Position numbers and translations under genes: made by a program. Of a DNA stretch of 64,000 nt, positions 33,697 through 43,373 are shown piece by piece (position 1 is the stretch's first letter; each line of letters starts with the position of its first letter). The notes beneath the pieces were generated by a model. That model was not told where the DNA came from and did no database searches. It saw only the letters and a list, made by a program, of their open reading frames with translations. The DNA comes from Streptomyces vietnamensis (GTDB taxonomy: Bacteria > Actinomycetota > Actinomycetes > Streptomycetales > Streptomycetaceae), in contig NZ_CP010407.1 of the NCBI RefSeq assembly GCF_000830005.1, positions 6,460,001-6,524,000 of the forward strand, read 5' to 3'.

Positions 33697-35616
33697 GTGG
33701 CTCTGCTGACCCGTATCAGGGGACCGCGAGATCTGGACCGGCTCTCCCCGGAACAGCTGGACCAGCTGGCCGACGAGATCAGGACGTTCCTCGTGGACGC
33801 CGTCTCCAAGACCGGCGGGCACCTCGGACCCAACCTCGGTGTGGTCGAGCTGACCATCGCCCTGCACCGCGTGTTCGACTCCCCGAAGGACAAGGTCCTC
33901 TGGGACACCGGCCACCAGAGCTACGTCCACAAGCTCCTCACCGGACGCCAGGACTTCTCGAAGCTCAAGATGAAGGGCGGCCTCTCCGGCTACCCCTCGC
34001 AGGCCGAGTCCGAGCACGACGTGATCGAGAACTCGCACGCCTCCACCGTCCTCGGCTGGGCCGACGGCCTGGCCAAGGCGAACGAGGTCCTGAAGAAGGA
34101 CGACCACGTCGTCGCCGTCATCGGCGACGGCGCCCTCACCGGCGGCATGGCCTGGGAGGCGCTGAACAACATCGCCGCCGCCAAGGACCGCCCGCTCGTC
34201 ATCGTCGTCAACGACAACGAGCGCTCCTACGCGCCCACCATCGGCGGCCTCGCCAACCACCTGGCCACCCTGCGCACCACCGACGGCTACGAGCGCTTCC
34301 TCGCCCGCGGCAAGGACATCCTGGAGCGCACCCCGGTCGTCGGGAAGCCGCTGTACGAGACCCTGCACGGCGCCAAGAAGGGCCTCAAGGACTTCATCGC
34401 CCCGCAGGGCATGTTCGAGGACCTCGGCCTCAAGTACGTCGGCCCCATCGACGGCCACGACATCGAGGCCCTGGAGTCCGCCCTCACGCGCGCCAAGCGC
34501 TTCGGCGGCCCGGTGATCGTCCACTGCCTCACCGAGAAGGGCCGCGGCTACCAGCCCGCCCTCCAGGACGAGGCCGACCGCTTCCACGCCGTCGGCAAGA
34601 TCCACCCCGACACCGGTCTGCCGATCTCCACCTCCGGCGCCGACTGGACCAGCGTCTTCGGCGAGGAGATGGTCGCGCTCGGCAAGGAGCGCGAGGACAT
34701 CGTGGCGATCACCGCCGCCATGCTCCAGCCGGTCGGCCTGGACAAATTCGCCAAGGAGTTCCCGGAGCGGGTCTTCGACGTCGGCATCGCCGAGCAGCAC
34801 GGCGCGGTCTCCGCGGCCGGCCTCGCCACCGGCGGCCTCCACCCGGTCTTCGCGGTCTACGCGACCTTCCTCAACCGCGCCTTCGACCAGGTCCTGATGG
34901 ACGTGGCCCTGCACAAGTGCGGCGTCACCTTCGTCCTGGACCGGGCCGGCGTCACCGGCACCGACGGCGCCTCGCACAACGGCATGTGGGACATGTCGAT
35001 CCTCCAGGTCGTGCCCGGCCTGCGGCTCGCCGCCCCGCGCGACGCCGACCAGGTCCGCGCCCAGCTCCGCGAGGCCGTCGAGGTCACCGACGCCCCGACC
35101 GTGGTCCGCTTCTCCAAGGGCGCGGTCGGCCCGGCCGTCCCCGCCGTGCGCCGCGTCGGCGGCATGGACGTGCTCCGCGAGCCCGGCAGCGACGAGCCGG
35201 ACGTCCTCCTGGTCTCCGTGGGCGCCCTGGCCCCCATGTGCCTGGAGATCGCCGACCTCCTCGACCGGCAGGGCATCTCCACCACGGTCGTCGACCCCCG
35301 TTGGGTCAAGCCCGTCGACGAGGCCCTCGCCCCGCTCGCCGAGCAGCACCGCGTGGTCGTCACCGTCGAGGACAACAGCCGCGTCGGCGGTGTCGGTTCG
35401 GCCGTCGCCCAGGCGCTGCGCGACGCCGGCGTCGACGTACCGCTGCGTGACTTCGGCATCCCGCCGCGCTTCCTCGACCACGCCTCCCGCGGCGAGGTCC
35501 TGGCAGAGATCGGTCTGACCGCCCCGGACATCGCCCGCCAGGTCACCGGTCTGGTCTCGCGTCTGGACGGCCGTTTCGAGAGCAGCAGCCAGGCCGTGGA
35601 GCCCGCCCGCGACTGA
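33697..35616 (+). CDS. dxs: 1-deoxy-D-xylulose-5-phosphate synthase
   Basis: A 639-residue thiamine-diphosphate enzyme that condenses pyruvate and glyceraldehyde-3-phosphate, the entry step of the MEP isoprenoid pathway. Key segments: [16 protein letters not shown] (His of the active site), [16 protein letters not shown] (ThDP-binding GDG...N motif), [15 protein letters not shown] (catalytic Glu), and [15 protein letters not shown]. The start is GTG 33697 with AAGGAGG just upstream. A likely -10 element sits near TTAGACT (about 33648). It stands alone, with its own terminator. Streptomyces often have a second dxs elsewhere for secondary metabolism. Confidence 0.95.
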   Translation: MALLTRIRGPRDLDRLSPEQLDQLADEIRTFLVDAVSKTGGHLGPNLGVVELTIALHRVFDSPKDKVLWDTGHQSYVHKLLTGRQDFSKLKMKGGLSGYPSQAESEHDVIENSHASTVLGWADGLAKANEVLKKDDHVVAVIGDGALTGGMAWEALNNIAAAKDRPLVIVVNDNERSYAPTIGGLANHLATLRTTDGYERFLARGKDILERTPVVGKPLYETLHGAKKGLKDFIAPQGMFEDLGLKYVGPIDGHDIEALESALTRAKRFGGPVIVHCLTEKGRGYQPALQDEADRFHAVGKIHPDTGLPISTSGADWTSVFGEEMVALGKEREDIVAITAAMLQPVGLDKFAKEFPERVFDVGIAEQHGAVSAAGLATGGLHPVFAVYATFLNRAFDQVLMDVALHKCGVTFVLDRAGVTGTDGASHNGMWDMSILQVVPGLRLAAPRDADQVRAQLREAVEVTDAPTVVRFSKGAVGPAVPAVRRVGGMDVLREPGSDEPDVLLVSVGALAPMCLEIADLLDRQGISTTVVDPRWVKPVDEALAPLAEQHRVVVTVEDNSRVGGVGSAVAQALRDAGVDVPLRDFGIPPRFLDHASRGEVLAEIGLTAPDIARQVTGLVSRLDGRFESSSQAVEPARD

Positions 35617-35655
35617 CGGATCCTCCCGTCCGAGACATCACACGGCGTCACCATT

Positions 35656-35693
35656 GGGCCGGTCGGCTCACTCTTCGGAGTGCCGACCGGCCC
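35656..35693 (+). terminator. Terminator of dxs
   Basis: Stem GGGCCGGTCGG / CCGACCGGCCC extended by CACTC/GAGTG around a TTCG tetraloop, followed by TTTC. Confidence 0.88.
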
Positions 35694-35747
35694 TTTCGCG
35701 TGCATTCTGACCCTTGGGCGGGCAGCCCCATGGCAGGGAGGTGCGAT

Positions 35748-37262
35748 GTGAGTACGGACCAGCAGCCGCGCGCCAATTCCGGATTGTTCCGGACGAAGAC
35801 GGTCGAGCAGTCGATCCGCGACACGGAGGAGCCCGAGCACGCGCTCAAGAAGTCGCTGTCGGCCTGGGATCTGACGGTGTTCGGCGTCGGCGTCATCATC
35901 GGCACCGGCATCTTCGTCCTCACCGGCAAGGTCGCCAAGGAGAACGCCGGACCGGCCACCGCCCTCGCCTTCGTCGCCGCGGGCATCGTCTGCGCCCTGG
36001 CCGCCCTGTGCTACGCCGAGTTCGCCTCGACGGTGCCGGTGGCGGGATCGGCGTACACCTTCGCGTACGCGTCGATCGGCGAGCTGCCCGCCTGGATCAT
36101 CGGCTGGGACCTGGTCCTGGAGTTCGCCCTCGGTACGGCGGTGGTCGCCGTCGGCTGGTCCGGCTACGTCAGATCCCTGATGGACAACATCGGCTGGCAC
36201 CTGCCGGCCTCGCTCGAAGGCCCGGACGTCCCGGGCGGCACCTTCGACATCCTGGCCTTCCTGCTGGTCCTCGTGCTGACCGTGGTCCTCGTCCTCGGCA
36301 TGAAGCTGTCCGCCCGGATCACCGCGGTCGTCGTCGCGATCAAGGTGACCGTCGTGATGATCGTGATCGTCGCGGGCCTGTTCTTCATCGTCGGCGACAA
36401 CTACAAGCCGTTCATCCCGCCGGCCGTCACCCCACCCGGCGGCACCTCCGGCTGGAACTCCCCGATGGTCCAGCTGATCTTCGGCTACGAGCCGACGAAC
36501 TTCGGCGTCATGGGCATCTTCACCGCGGCCTCCGTCGTCTTCTTCGCCTTCATCGGCTTCGACGTCGTCGCCACCGCCGCCGAGGAGACCAAGCTGCCGC
36601 AGCGGGACATGCCCCGCGGCATCCTCGGCTCGCTCTTCATCTGCACCGTGCTGTACGTGGCCGTGGCCCTCGTCGTCACCGGCATGGAGAAGTACACCAG
36701 GCTGTCCACCAGCGCCCCGCTCGCCGACGCCTTCAAGGCGGCGGGACACCCGTGGTACGCGGGCGTGATCAGCTTCGGCGCCGCCGTCGGCCTCACCACC
36801 GTCTGTCTGATCCTGCTGCTCGGCCAGACCCGCGTCTTCTTCGCGATGAGCCGCGACGGCCTGCTGCCGCGCTTCTTCTCCGTCACGCACCCCCGGTTCA
36901 GGACCCCGTACCGGCCGACCATCCTGCTCGGTGTGATCATCGCGATCGTCGCCGGCTTCACCAGCATCAACGAACTCGCGACCCTGGTGAACATCGGCAC
37001 CCTGTTCGCCTTCATCATGGTCGCCGTCGGCGTCATCATCCTCCGCCGCAGCCGCCCCGACCTGCACCGGGCCTTCCGCACCCCCTGGGTGCCGGTTCTC
37101 CCGATCGTCTCCGTCGCGGCCTCGCTCTGGCTGATGCTCAACCTGCCGGGGGAGACCTGGTTCCGGTTCGCCGTCTGGATGGTGATCGGCTTGTTCGTGT
37201 ACTTCCTGTACGGGCGCGGGCACAGCCGGCTCGGCCGCGAAGGCCAGGAGGCCCGCTACTGA
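35748..37262 (+). CDS. APC family amino-acid permease (cationic amino acid transporter-like)
   Basis: A 504-residue membrane protein of the APC superfamily with about 12-13 helices. The first helix carries GVGVIIGTGIFVLTG, where substrate carboxyl groups bind. Helix 3 has YAEFASTVPVAGSAYTFAY, and helix 6 has FFAFIGFDVVATAAEE, as in CAT-type permeases. The start is GTG 35748 (GGCAGGGAGGTGCGAT upstream); an ATG at 35746 is out of frame. The substrate may be a basic or neutral amino acid. It has no adjacent catabolic genes. Confidence 0.9.
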   Translation: MSTDQQPRANSGLFRTKTVEQSIRDTEEPEHALKKSLSAWDLTVFGVGVIIGTGIFVLTGKVAKENAGPATALAFVAAGIVCALAALCYAEFASTVPVAGSAYTFAYASIGELPAWIIGWDLVLEFALGTAVVAVGWSGYVRSLMDNIGWHLPASLEGPDVPGGTFDILAFLLVLVLTVVLVLGMKLSARITAVVVAIKVTVVMIVIVAGLFFIVGDNYKPFIPPAVTPPGGTSGWNSPMVQLIFGYEPTNFGVMGIFTAASVVFFAFIGFDVVATAAEETKLPQRDMPRGILGSLFICTVLYVAVALVVTGMEKYTRLSTSAPLADAFKAAGHPWYAGVISFGAAVGLTTVCLILLLGQTRVFFAMSRDGLLPRFFSVTHPRFRTPYRPTILLGVIIAIVAGFTSINELATLVNIGTLFAFIMVAVGVIILRRSRPDLHRAFRTPWVPVLPIVSVAASLWLMLNLPGETWFRFAVWMVIGLFVYFLYGRGHSRLGREGQEARY

Positions 37263-37406
37263 ACGGGTGAGGCCGCAGGGCCTGTGCGGAGGATCATGGT
37301 CGGGTCCGCCGCACGGGCCCTGGGCGCGGCGGAGAGCGTCCGGGAGGGCGACTACAGTCGGTTCGTACCCGAACTGCTCCCGACGACCGGAGTGCTGGAT
37401 CCCCTC

Positions 37407-38486
37407 ATGGTGAATCGATCCCAGGCCCCCACCGACCGCTCCCACGGCCCCGCCGCCCCCGTGCTCCAGGGCGCCTGGCTGACCAGAGGGGAGGAGGGCC
37501 GGTTCAGCGCCTACCTGCCCCGGGAGGGCGAGGTGGTGCGCTGGACCGAGGAGCCCGGCGGAGGCTGGAGCGGCCCCGTCTCCCTCGGCGGCGACGGCCT
37601 GACCCCGTTCCTCGCCGTCGGCCAGGGCGCCGACCGCTACGTCCACCTCGTCGGCCTGCGGCCCACGGGCGGCGACGAGGGGCACGTCGAGCTGGTGCAC
37701 GCCGTCCAGTTCCAGACGGGCCGTCCGGCGGCCCCCTGGCGGCCCCTGGGGCACTCGAACGGCAAGGGACCCTGGACGGGCAACCCCGCCGTCGCCGTGG
37801 ACGCCCAGGGCCGCGTCTACGTCTTCATGAGGAACAGCGGCGGAGGCATCAGCGTCCGCGCGCAGAAGGACCAGGGCGGCTGGCACCCCTGGTGGGACCT
37901 GATGGGCTCCAAGACCGACCCCTCGCCGGTCGCCGTCACCAACGGCTCCGGCCTCGTCGAGCTGTACAGCTCGCACGCCAAGGGCCTCGTCCGCTACGTC
38001 CAGCGCGAAGCCGGCGCCAAGCCGGTCCGCGAGGAGCTCCTGCCGGCCTCGGTGACCATGGGCACCCTCGCGGCCGTGGCCGGGCCCTCCGGGCACGTGA
38101 CGCTCTTCTACCTCGACCAGGAGGGCCAGGTGATGGCCTGGTCGCCGGAGCGCTCCCTGGAGCCCACGCCGCTGGGCAAGGCGGTCGGTACCGGCCGGCT
38201 CTCCGTCACCCGCTGTCTCATCGACGGCTTCGACTGCACGGTCCTCGCCCAGCAGTCCGAGGACGGCCGGCTCGCCCTCGCCGCCTACCCCAGCGAGCAG
38301 GAGACGGAGGGCCTGAGCTGGTCGGAGACCGGGGAGCGGCAGGGGAACCTGGACACCGTCCTCACCCGGGGCCTCGACGGCGGCCTGGTCGCGATGGCCG
38401 TGTCCGACGGACGCGTGCCGGTCACCACCCGTCAGAAGGTGGGCGCCGAGGGGCTGCTGCTCGAAGGCTGGCGCTCCATAGGGTGA
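37407..38486 (+). CDS. PLL-like beta-propeller protein of unknown function
   Basis: About 359 residues with repeats typical of sialidase/lectin-like propellers: GGWSGPVSLGGDGLTPFLAVG, NPAVAVDAQGRVYVFMRNSGGGISVRAQKDQGGWHPWWDL, DPSPVAVTNGSGLVELYSSHAKG and GHVTLFYLDQEGQVMAW. No signal peptide is evident, so it appears cytoplasmic unless exported another way. The start is uncertain: ATG 37407 is chosen because the conserved part begins soon after, but an ATG at 37296 behind GGAGG is also in frame and would add 37 residues. It is convergent with fadB across a shared terminator. Confidence 0.65.
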   Translation: MVNRSQAPTDRSHGPAAPVLQGAWLTRGEEGRFSAYLPREGEVVRWTEEPGGGWSGPVSLGGDGLTPFLAVGQGADRYVHLVGLRPTGGDEGHVELVHAVQFQTGRPAAPWRPLGHSNGKGPWTGNPAVAVDAQGRVYVFMRNSGGGISVRAQKDQGGWHPWWDLMGSKTDPSPVAVTNGSGLVELYSSHAKGLVRYVQREAGAKPVREELLPASVTMGTLAAVAGPSGHVTLFYLDQEGQVMAWSPERSLEPTPLGKAVGTGRLSVTRCLIDGFDCTVLAQQSEDGRLALAAYPSEQETEGLSWSETGERQGNLDTVLTRGLDGGLVAMAVSDGRVPVTTRQKVGAEGLLLEGWRSIG

Positions 38487-38503
38487 CGCCGCCCGCGACA
38501 CGG

Positions 38504-38542
38504 GAACGGCCCCGGCACCTGTGCGAGGTGCCGGGGCCGTTC
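38504..38542. terminator. Bidirectional terminator between the propeller gene and fadB
   Basis: A perfect 17-bp stem starting GAACGGCCCCGG around a GTGCG loop, lying between convergent genes and able to serve both. Confidence 0.9.
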
Positions 38543-38567
38543 GTCATGGGGGCATGACGCCCTGGTG

Positions 38568-40706
38568 TTACGCCGGGACGCTCGCCACGCCCTGGGCCAG
38601 GAAACGCTTGCCGTTGACGCGCTCGGAGACGCCCTCACGGTCCAGGTACGGCGTGATGCCGCCCAGGTGGAAGGGCCAGCCCGCGCCCGTGATCAGGCAG
38701 AGGTCGATGTCCTGCGCCTCGGCGACGACACCCTCCTCCAGCATCAGGCCGATCTCCTGCGCCACCGCGTCCAGGACGCGGTCGCGGACCTGCTCCTCCG
38801 TCAGGACGACGTCGCCCTGCTTGAGGAGGGCGGCGACCTCCGGGTCGAGCTCCGGCTTGAAGCCGTTCTCGGCGTTGTAGACGTAGAAGCCGCGCTTGCC
38901 GGCCTCGACGACCGCCTTCAGGTTGGGGGAGACCTTGAAGCGCTCGGGGAAGGAGCGGTTCAGCGTCTCGGAGACGTGCAGACCGATCGCCGGGCCGACG
39001 AGCTCCAGGAGCACCAGCGGGGACATCGGCAGGCCGAGCGGCTCGACGCCCTTCTCGGCGACGGCGACCGGGGTGCCCTCGTCGATGACGTTCTGGATCT
39101 CGCCCATGAAGCGGGTCAGGATGCGGTTCACGACGAACGCCGGGGCGTCCTTGGTGAGGACCGCGGTCTTCTTCAGCTTCTTGGCGACACCGAACGCGGT
39201 GGCCAGCGAGGCGTCGTCCGTCTTCTCGCCGCGGACGATCTCCAGGAGCGGGAGGATCGCGACCGGGTTGAAGAAGTGGAAGCCGACCACGCGCTCCGGG
39301 TGCTGGAGCTTGGAGGCCATCTCCGAGACGGACAGCGAGGAGGTGTTGGTGGCGAGGATCGCGTGCGCCGGGGCGACCGCCTCGACCTCCGCGAACACCT
39401 TCTGCTTGACGGACATCTCCTCGAACACGGCCTCGATGATGAAGTCCGCGTCCGCGAAGCCCTCGGCCTTGTCGAGGACACCGGAGACCAGGCCCTTGAG
39501 ACGGTTGGCCTTGTCCTGGTTGATGCGGCCCTTGCCGAGCAGCTTCTCGATCTCGGCGTGGACGTAGCCCACGCCCTTGTCGACGCGCTCCTGGTCGATG
39601 TCGGTCAGGACGACCGGCACCTCGAGGCGGCGCAGGAAGAGCAGGGCCAGCTGGGAGGCCATCAGACCGGCGCCGACGACACCGACCTTGGTGACCGGGC
39701 GGGCCAGGGACTTGTCCGGGGCGCCGGCGGGGCGCTTGCCGCGCTTCTGCACCAGGTTGAAGGCGTAGATGCCGGAGCGCAGCTCGCCGCCCATGATCAG
39801 GTCCGCGAGGGCCTGGTCCTCGGCGTCGAAGCCCTTCTGCAGGTCCCCGTCCTTGGCGGCCTCGATGATGTCGAGGGCGCGGTAGGCGGCCGGGGCGGCG
39901 CCGTGCACCTTGGAGTCGGCGATGGCACGGCCCTTGGCGACGGCCTGGTCCCAGGCCTCGCCGCGGTCGACCTCGGGACGGTCCACGGTGACGTCGCCCT
40001 TGAGGACCGAGGCGGTCCAGATCAGCGACTGCTCCAGGAAGTCGGCGCCCTCGAAGATCGCGTCGGCGATGCCGAGCTCGAAGACCTGCTTGCCCTTGAG
40101 CTGGCGGTTCTGGTTCAGCGAGTTCTCGATGATGACCGAGACGGCCTTCTCGGCACCGATCAGGTTCGGCAGGATGGCGCAGCCGCCCCAGCCGGGCACC
40201 AGGCCGAGGAAGACCTCGGGCAGCGAGAAGGCCGGGAGGGCCTTCGACACGGTGCGGTAGGTGCAGTGCAGACCGACCTCGACGCCGCCGCCCATGGCCG
40301 CGCCGTTGTAGTACGCGAAGGTCGGTACGGCGAGCGCGGAGAGGCGCTTGAAGACGTCGTGGCCGCCCTTGCCGATGGCGAGCGCCTCGTCGTGCTTCTT
40401 GAGCAGCTCGACGCCCTTGAGGTCGGCGCCGACGGCGAAGATGAACGGCTTGCCGGTGATGCCGACGCCGACGATCTCACCGTTGGCGGCCTCGGCCTCG
40501 ACCTGGTCGATCGCCGCGTTCAGGTTGGCGAGGGACTGCGGGCCGAAGGTGGTCGGCTTGGTGTGGTCGAAGCCGTTGTCCAGCGTGATCAGCGCGAACT
40601 TGCCGGCGTTGGCCGGGAGTTCGAAGTGCCGTACGTGGGCGCTGGTGACGACCTCGTCCGGGAAGAGCTCGGCGGCGCCCTTCAGAAGCTCGGCGGTGGT
40701 GCTCAC
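38568..40706 (-). CDS. fadB: Fatty acid oxidation complex alpha subunit: enoyl-CoA hydratase/3-hydroxyacyl-CoA dehydrogenase
   Basis: A 712-residue trifunctional-type enzyme. The N-terminal crotonase domain has FAVGADLKGV and NGAAMGGGVEVGLHCTYRT with SLPEVFLGLVPGWGGC (two catalytic Glu). The dehydrogenase domain starts VTKVGVVGAGLMASQLA (NAD site), has TNTSSLSVSEMA and HFFNPV, and ends with two C-terminal helical domains. It carries out hydration and NAD oxidation in beta-oxidation. The GTG start overlaps the thiolase stop by 4 bp, so it is co-translated with fadA. It matches SCO6026 in position. Confidence 0.95.
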   Translation of the reverse strand: MSTTAELLKGAAELFPDEVVTSAHVRHFELPANAGKFALITLDNGFDHTKPTTFGPQSLANLNAAIDQVEAEAANGEIVGVGITGKPFIFAVGADLKGVELLKKHDEALAIGKGGHDVFKRLSALAVPTFAYYNGAAMGGGVEVGLHCTYRTVSKALPAFSLPEVFLGLVPGWGGCAILPNLIGAEKAVSVIIENSLNQNRQLKGKQVFELGIADAIFEGADFLEQSLIWTASVLKGDVTVDRPEVDRGEAWDQAVAKGRAIADSKVHGAAPAAYRALDIIEAAKDGDLQKGFDAEDQALADLIMGGELRSGIYAFNLVQKRGKRPAGAPDKSLARPVTKVGVVGAGLMASQLALLFLRRLEVPVVLTDIDQERVDKGVGYVHAEIEKLLGKGRINQDKANRLKGLVSGVLDKAEGFADADFIIEAVFEEMSVKQKVFAEVEAVAPAHAILATNTSSLSVSEMASKLQHPERVVGFHFFNPVAILPLLEIVRGEKTDDASLATAFGVAKKLKKTAVLTKDAPAFVVNRILTRFMGEIQNVIDEGTPVAVAEKGVEPLGLPMSPLVLLELVGPAIGLHVSETLNRSFPERFKVSPNLKAVVEAGKRGFYVYNAENGFKPELDPEVAALLKQGDVVLTEEQVRDRVLDAVAQEIGLMLEEGVVAEAQDIDLCLITGAGWPFHLGGITPYLDREGVSERVNGKRFLAQGVASVPA

Positions 40707-41917
40707 TTGCCCTCCCAGTGGGGGTTCTCCCAGATGACCGTCGCGCCCATGCCGAAGCCGACGCACATGGTGGTGAGGCCGTAACGGACCTGCGGCTGCT
40801 CCTCGAACTGGCGGGCCAGCTGCGTCATCAGACGGACGCCGGAGGAGGCGAGCGGGTGACCGTAGGCGATCGCGCCGCCGTACTGGTTCACGCGGGCGTC
40901 GTCGTCGGCGATGCCGTAGTGCTCCAGGAACGCGAGGACCTGAACGGCGAAGGCCTCGTTGATCTCGAAGAGCTGGATGTCGTCGATCGTCAGACCGGCC
41001 TTGGCCAGGGCCTTCTCGGTCGCCGGGATCGGGCCGTAGCCCATGACCTCGGGCTCGACGCCGGCGAAGGCGTACGAGACGAGGCGCATCTTGACCGGGA
41101 GGTCGTTCTCGCGGGCGAAGTCCTCGGAGGCGATGATCGAGGCGGTGGCGCCGTCGTTGAGACCGGCCGCGTTGCCCGCGGTGACGTTGCCGTGGACGCG
41201 GAACGGCGTCTTCAGGTTGGCCAGCGACTCCAGGGTGGTGCCCGGGCGCATCGGCTCGTCGGCGGTGACCAGGCCCCAGCCGGTCTCGCCGCCGGCCGGG
41301 TCGGTGCGGCGCACCGAGATCGGCACCAGGTCCTGCTGGATCTTGCCGTCGGCGTACGCCTTGGCGGCCTTCTCCTGCGAGCGCACGGCGTACTCGTCGG
41401 CGCGCTGCTTGGTGATGCTCGGGTAGCGGTCGTGCAGGTTCTCGGCGGTCATGCCCATGAAGAGGGCGGACTCGTCGACCAGCTTCTCGCTGACGAAGCG
41501 CGGGTTCGGGTCGACGCCCTCGCCCATGGGGTGGCGGCCCATGTGCTCGACGCCACCGGCGATGACGGCGTCGTACGCGCCGAAGGCGATCGAACCGGCG
41601 ACGCTGGTCACGGCCGTGAGGGCGCCGGCGCACATGCGGTCGATGGAGTAGCCCGGCACCGACTGCGGCAGGCCGGCGAGGATGCCCGCCGTACGGCCGA
41701 GGGTCAGGCCCTGGTCACCGATCTGCGTGGTCGCGGCGATGGCGACCTCGTCGATCTTCGCGGGGTCGAGGCCGGGGTTGCGGCGCAGCAGCTCCCGGAT
41801 GGCCTTCACGACGAGGTCGTCGGCGCGGGTCTCGTGGTAGATGCCCTTCGGGCCCGCCTTGCCGAACGGGGTGCGGACGCCGTCGACGAAGACGACGTCC
41901 CTGACGGTACGAGGCAC
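40703..41917 (-). CDS. fadA: Acetyl-CoA acyltransferase (thiolase)
   Basis: A 404-residue thiolase that cleaves 3-ketoacyl-CoA in the last step of beta-oxidation. The nucleophilic Cys is in IDRMCAGALTAV, the His in INEAFAVQ, and the second Cys in TTMCVGFGMGA; GGAIAYGHPLASSG is the CoA-binding loop. The GTG at 41917 has GGAGGAG seven bases upstream. It is first in the fadAB operon. A short palindrome upstream may bind a fatty-acyl-CoA sensor. Confidence 0.95.
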   Translation of the reverse strand: MPRTVRDVVFVDGVRTPFGKAGPKGIYHETRADDLVVKAIRELLRRNPGLDPAKIDEVAIAATTQIGDQGLTLGRTAGILAGLPQSVPGYSIDRMCAGALTAVTSVAGSIAFGAYDAVIAGGVEHMGRHPMGEGVDPNPRFVSEKLVDESALFMGMTAENLHDRYPSITKQRADEYAVRSQEKAAKAYADGKIQQDLVPISVRRTDPAGGETGWGLVTADEPMRPGTTLESLANLKTPFRVHGNVTAGNAAGLNDGATASIIASEDFARENDLPVKMRLVSYAFAGVEPEVMGYGPIPATEKALAKAGLTIDDIQLFEINEAFAVQVLAFLEHYGIADDDARVNQYGGAIAYGHPLASSGVRLMTQLARQFEEQPQVRYGLTTMCVGFGMGATVIWENPHWEGK

Positions 41918-41968
41918 GATGGCTCTCCTCCAGGGTGCGGGATGGCACTGCTGCTGCGGCCCACGCCT

Positions 41969-41980
41969 AAGCGTGCGCTT
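41969..41980. promoter_or_regulatory. Palindrome upstream of fadA
   Basis: AAGCG-TG-CGCTT (41969-41980) is a perfect short palindrome 52 bp before the fadA start. Fatty-acid TetR regulators bind sites of this form, but the regulator is not in the window. Confidence 0.35.
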
Positions 41981-42199
41981 GCTCCTCCCATGCTACTTGC
42001 GGGTAACCAGACTGCCCAGTCCCTGGGGGCCAAGCGGTGAAGGTCACACCCGTGCGCCCCCGTGCGCCCCTCCGTTGGGACGGTCCGGCAACCCCGATGG
42101 ACCCAGACCGGCGGCCGTCCCGTGGCGCCCGTTCCCGGGCGGACGGAGTCTGGCCGGGCCGGGGCGCAGGGCTCCGGCCCCCACACAGAACGGACTCCC

Positions 42200-43324
42200 A
42201 TGGCGAAGGTCATCACCACCGACCACTGGGTCTGGCACACGTCCACCGTCCCCGCGAACAAGGACGAGGAGGTCGAGCTCTTCGTACGAGAACGCAACGG
42301 CACGCCCAAGGGTCAGGAACGCAAGCCGGTCCTCATGCTCCACGGCCGGAGCGTCCCGGTGCTCCCGGGCTTCGACCTCCGGTACAAGGACTACAGCTGG
42401 GCCGGGGCGCTGGCGCAGGCCGGCTACGACGTCTTCATGATGGACCTCCAGGGCTCCGGCCTCTCGGCACGGCCCAAGATGAACGACCCCCGCAACGTCA
42501 ATCCCGCCCAGCAGTCCCTGCTGACGCCGCGGCCGCCGGGATTCACGCCGGGCACGCCGAACTACCCGTACCAGCTGAACGACTCGTACAGCGACTGGGA
42601 CGAGCTGCACACCGTCGTGGAGTTCATCCGCGAGCTGTGCGAGGTGGACAAGGTCGCCTTCATCGGCTGGTCCGCCGCCGCGTTCTGGATGGGGCCGTAC
42701 GCGGTCAAGAACCCCGGGAAGGTCGAGAGCCTGTTCCTGCTGGCGCCGATCTTCCCGGCCAAGGGCAGCTCGAATCCGCCGGCCTCGCTGCCGGTGCCGG
42801 GCTTCCCGACCAACCTCAGCACGAAGGCCGGACTGTCTTCCCCGGGCGGCTGGGGCGGCGAACTGCACTGCGAGGGTCAGCGCGAGGACGGCATCGTCGA
42901 CGTGGTCTGGGACGCGCTGCTGAAGAGCGACCCGGTCGGCAGCGTCTGGGGAGGCATCGACGGGCTCAGCCGGTTCAGGAGCTTCACCCGGTGGGGGTGG
43001 AACGAGACCACCGCGAAGCAGGGCGGGGTGCTCGGCGGAAGCGTGCCCGTACTGATCGTGTACGGGGAGTACGACAAGCAGGCGAACACGACCAACGCCA
43101 ACCCGGAACTCAACTTCTCCGTCCCCGAGCTCTACAAGGCGGTCGCCGGTAGCCACAAGCTGATGGTCAAGCTGGCCTGCGCGGGGCATTCCGTGCCGTG
43201 GGAGATGCAGCACGGGAACGTGCACGAGCTCTCGAAGCACTGGCTGAAGCACCTCAAGGTCGACGGCAAGACCAACGGGGTCTTCGACATGGACACCGCC
43301 GGCAACCTCAGCCCGGCGCCCTAG
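42200..43324 (+). CDS. Alpha/beta hydrolase
   Basis: A 374-residue cytoplasmic hydrolase. An oxyanion HGRSVPVLPGFD follows strand 3, the nucleophile elbow reads GWSAAAFW (Ser, lacking the final Gly of GxSxG), the acid is likely Asp in YGEYDKQ, and the His in CAGHSVPWE. So the triad is complete although the elbow is unusual. No signal peptide or lipid motif. The ATG at 42200 is the first Met in frame before the conserved part, but no good ribosome site precedes it. The 280-bp gap to fadA contains only the fadA promoter region and small direct repeats. The substrate is unknown. Confidence 0.82.
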   Translation: MAKVITTDHWVWHTSTVPANKDEEVELFVRERNGTPKGQERKPVLMLHGRSVPVLPGFDLRYKDYSWAGALAQAGYDVFMMDLQGSGLSARPKMNDPRNVNPAQQSLLTPRPPGFTPGTPNYPYQLNDSYSDWDELHTVVEFIRELCEVDKVAFIGWSAAAFWMGPYAVKNPGKVESLFLLAPIFPAKGSSNPPASLPVPGFPTNLSTKAGLSSPGGWGGELHCEGQREDGIVDVVWDALLKSDPVGSVWGGIDGLSRFRSFTRWGWNETTAKQGGVLGGSVPVLIVYGEYDKQANTTNANPELNFSVPELYKAVAGSHKLMVKLACAGHSVPWEMQHGNVHELSKHWLKHLKVDGKTNGVFDMDTAGNLSPAP

Positions 43325-43325
43325 C

Positions 43326-43365
43326 GAAGAGCCCCCTGCGCCCCGAGGGGCGCAGGGGGCTCTTC
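43326..43365. terminator. Terminator after the alpha/beta hydrolase
   Basis: An 18-bp perfect stem beginning GAAGAGCCCCCTGCG with a CGAG loop, starting 2 bp after the stop, between convergent genes; it can serve RNase D as well. Confidence 0.9.
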
Positions 43366-43373
43366 CCGTCCGG

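Noticed and set aside
37296..37406. A confirmed longer N-terminus of the beta-propeller protein
   Set aside because: A GGAGG lies only three bases before ATG 37296, too close for efficient initiation, and the added residues are not propeller-like. The start remains open.
41969..41980. A definite FadR or FasR operator
   Set aside because: The palindrome is only 12 bp, and I cannot match it to a known consensus, so it is listed only as a candidate site.
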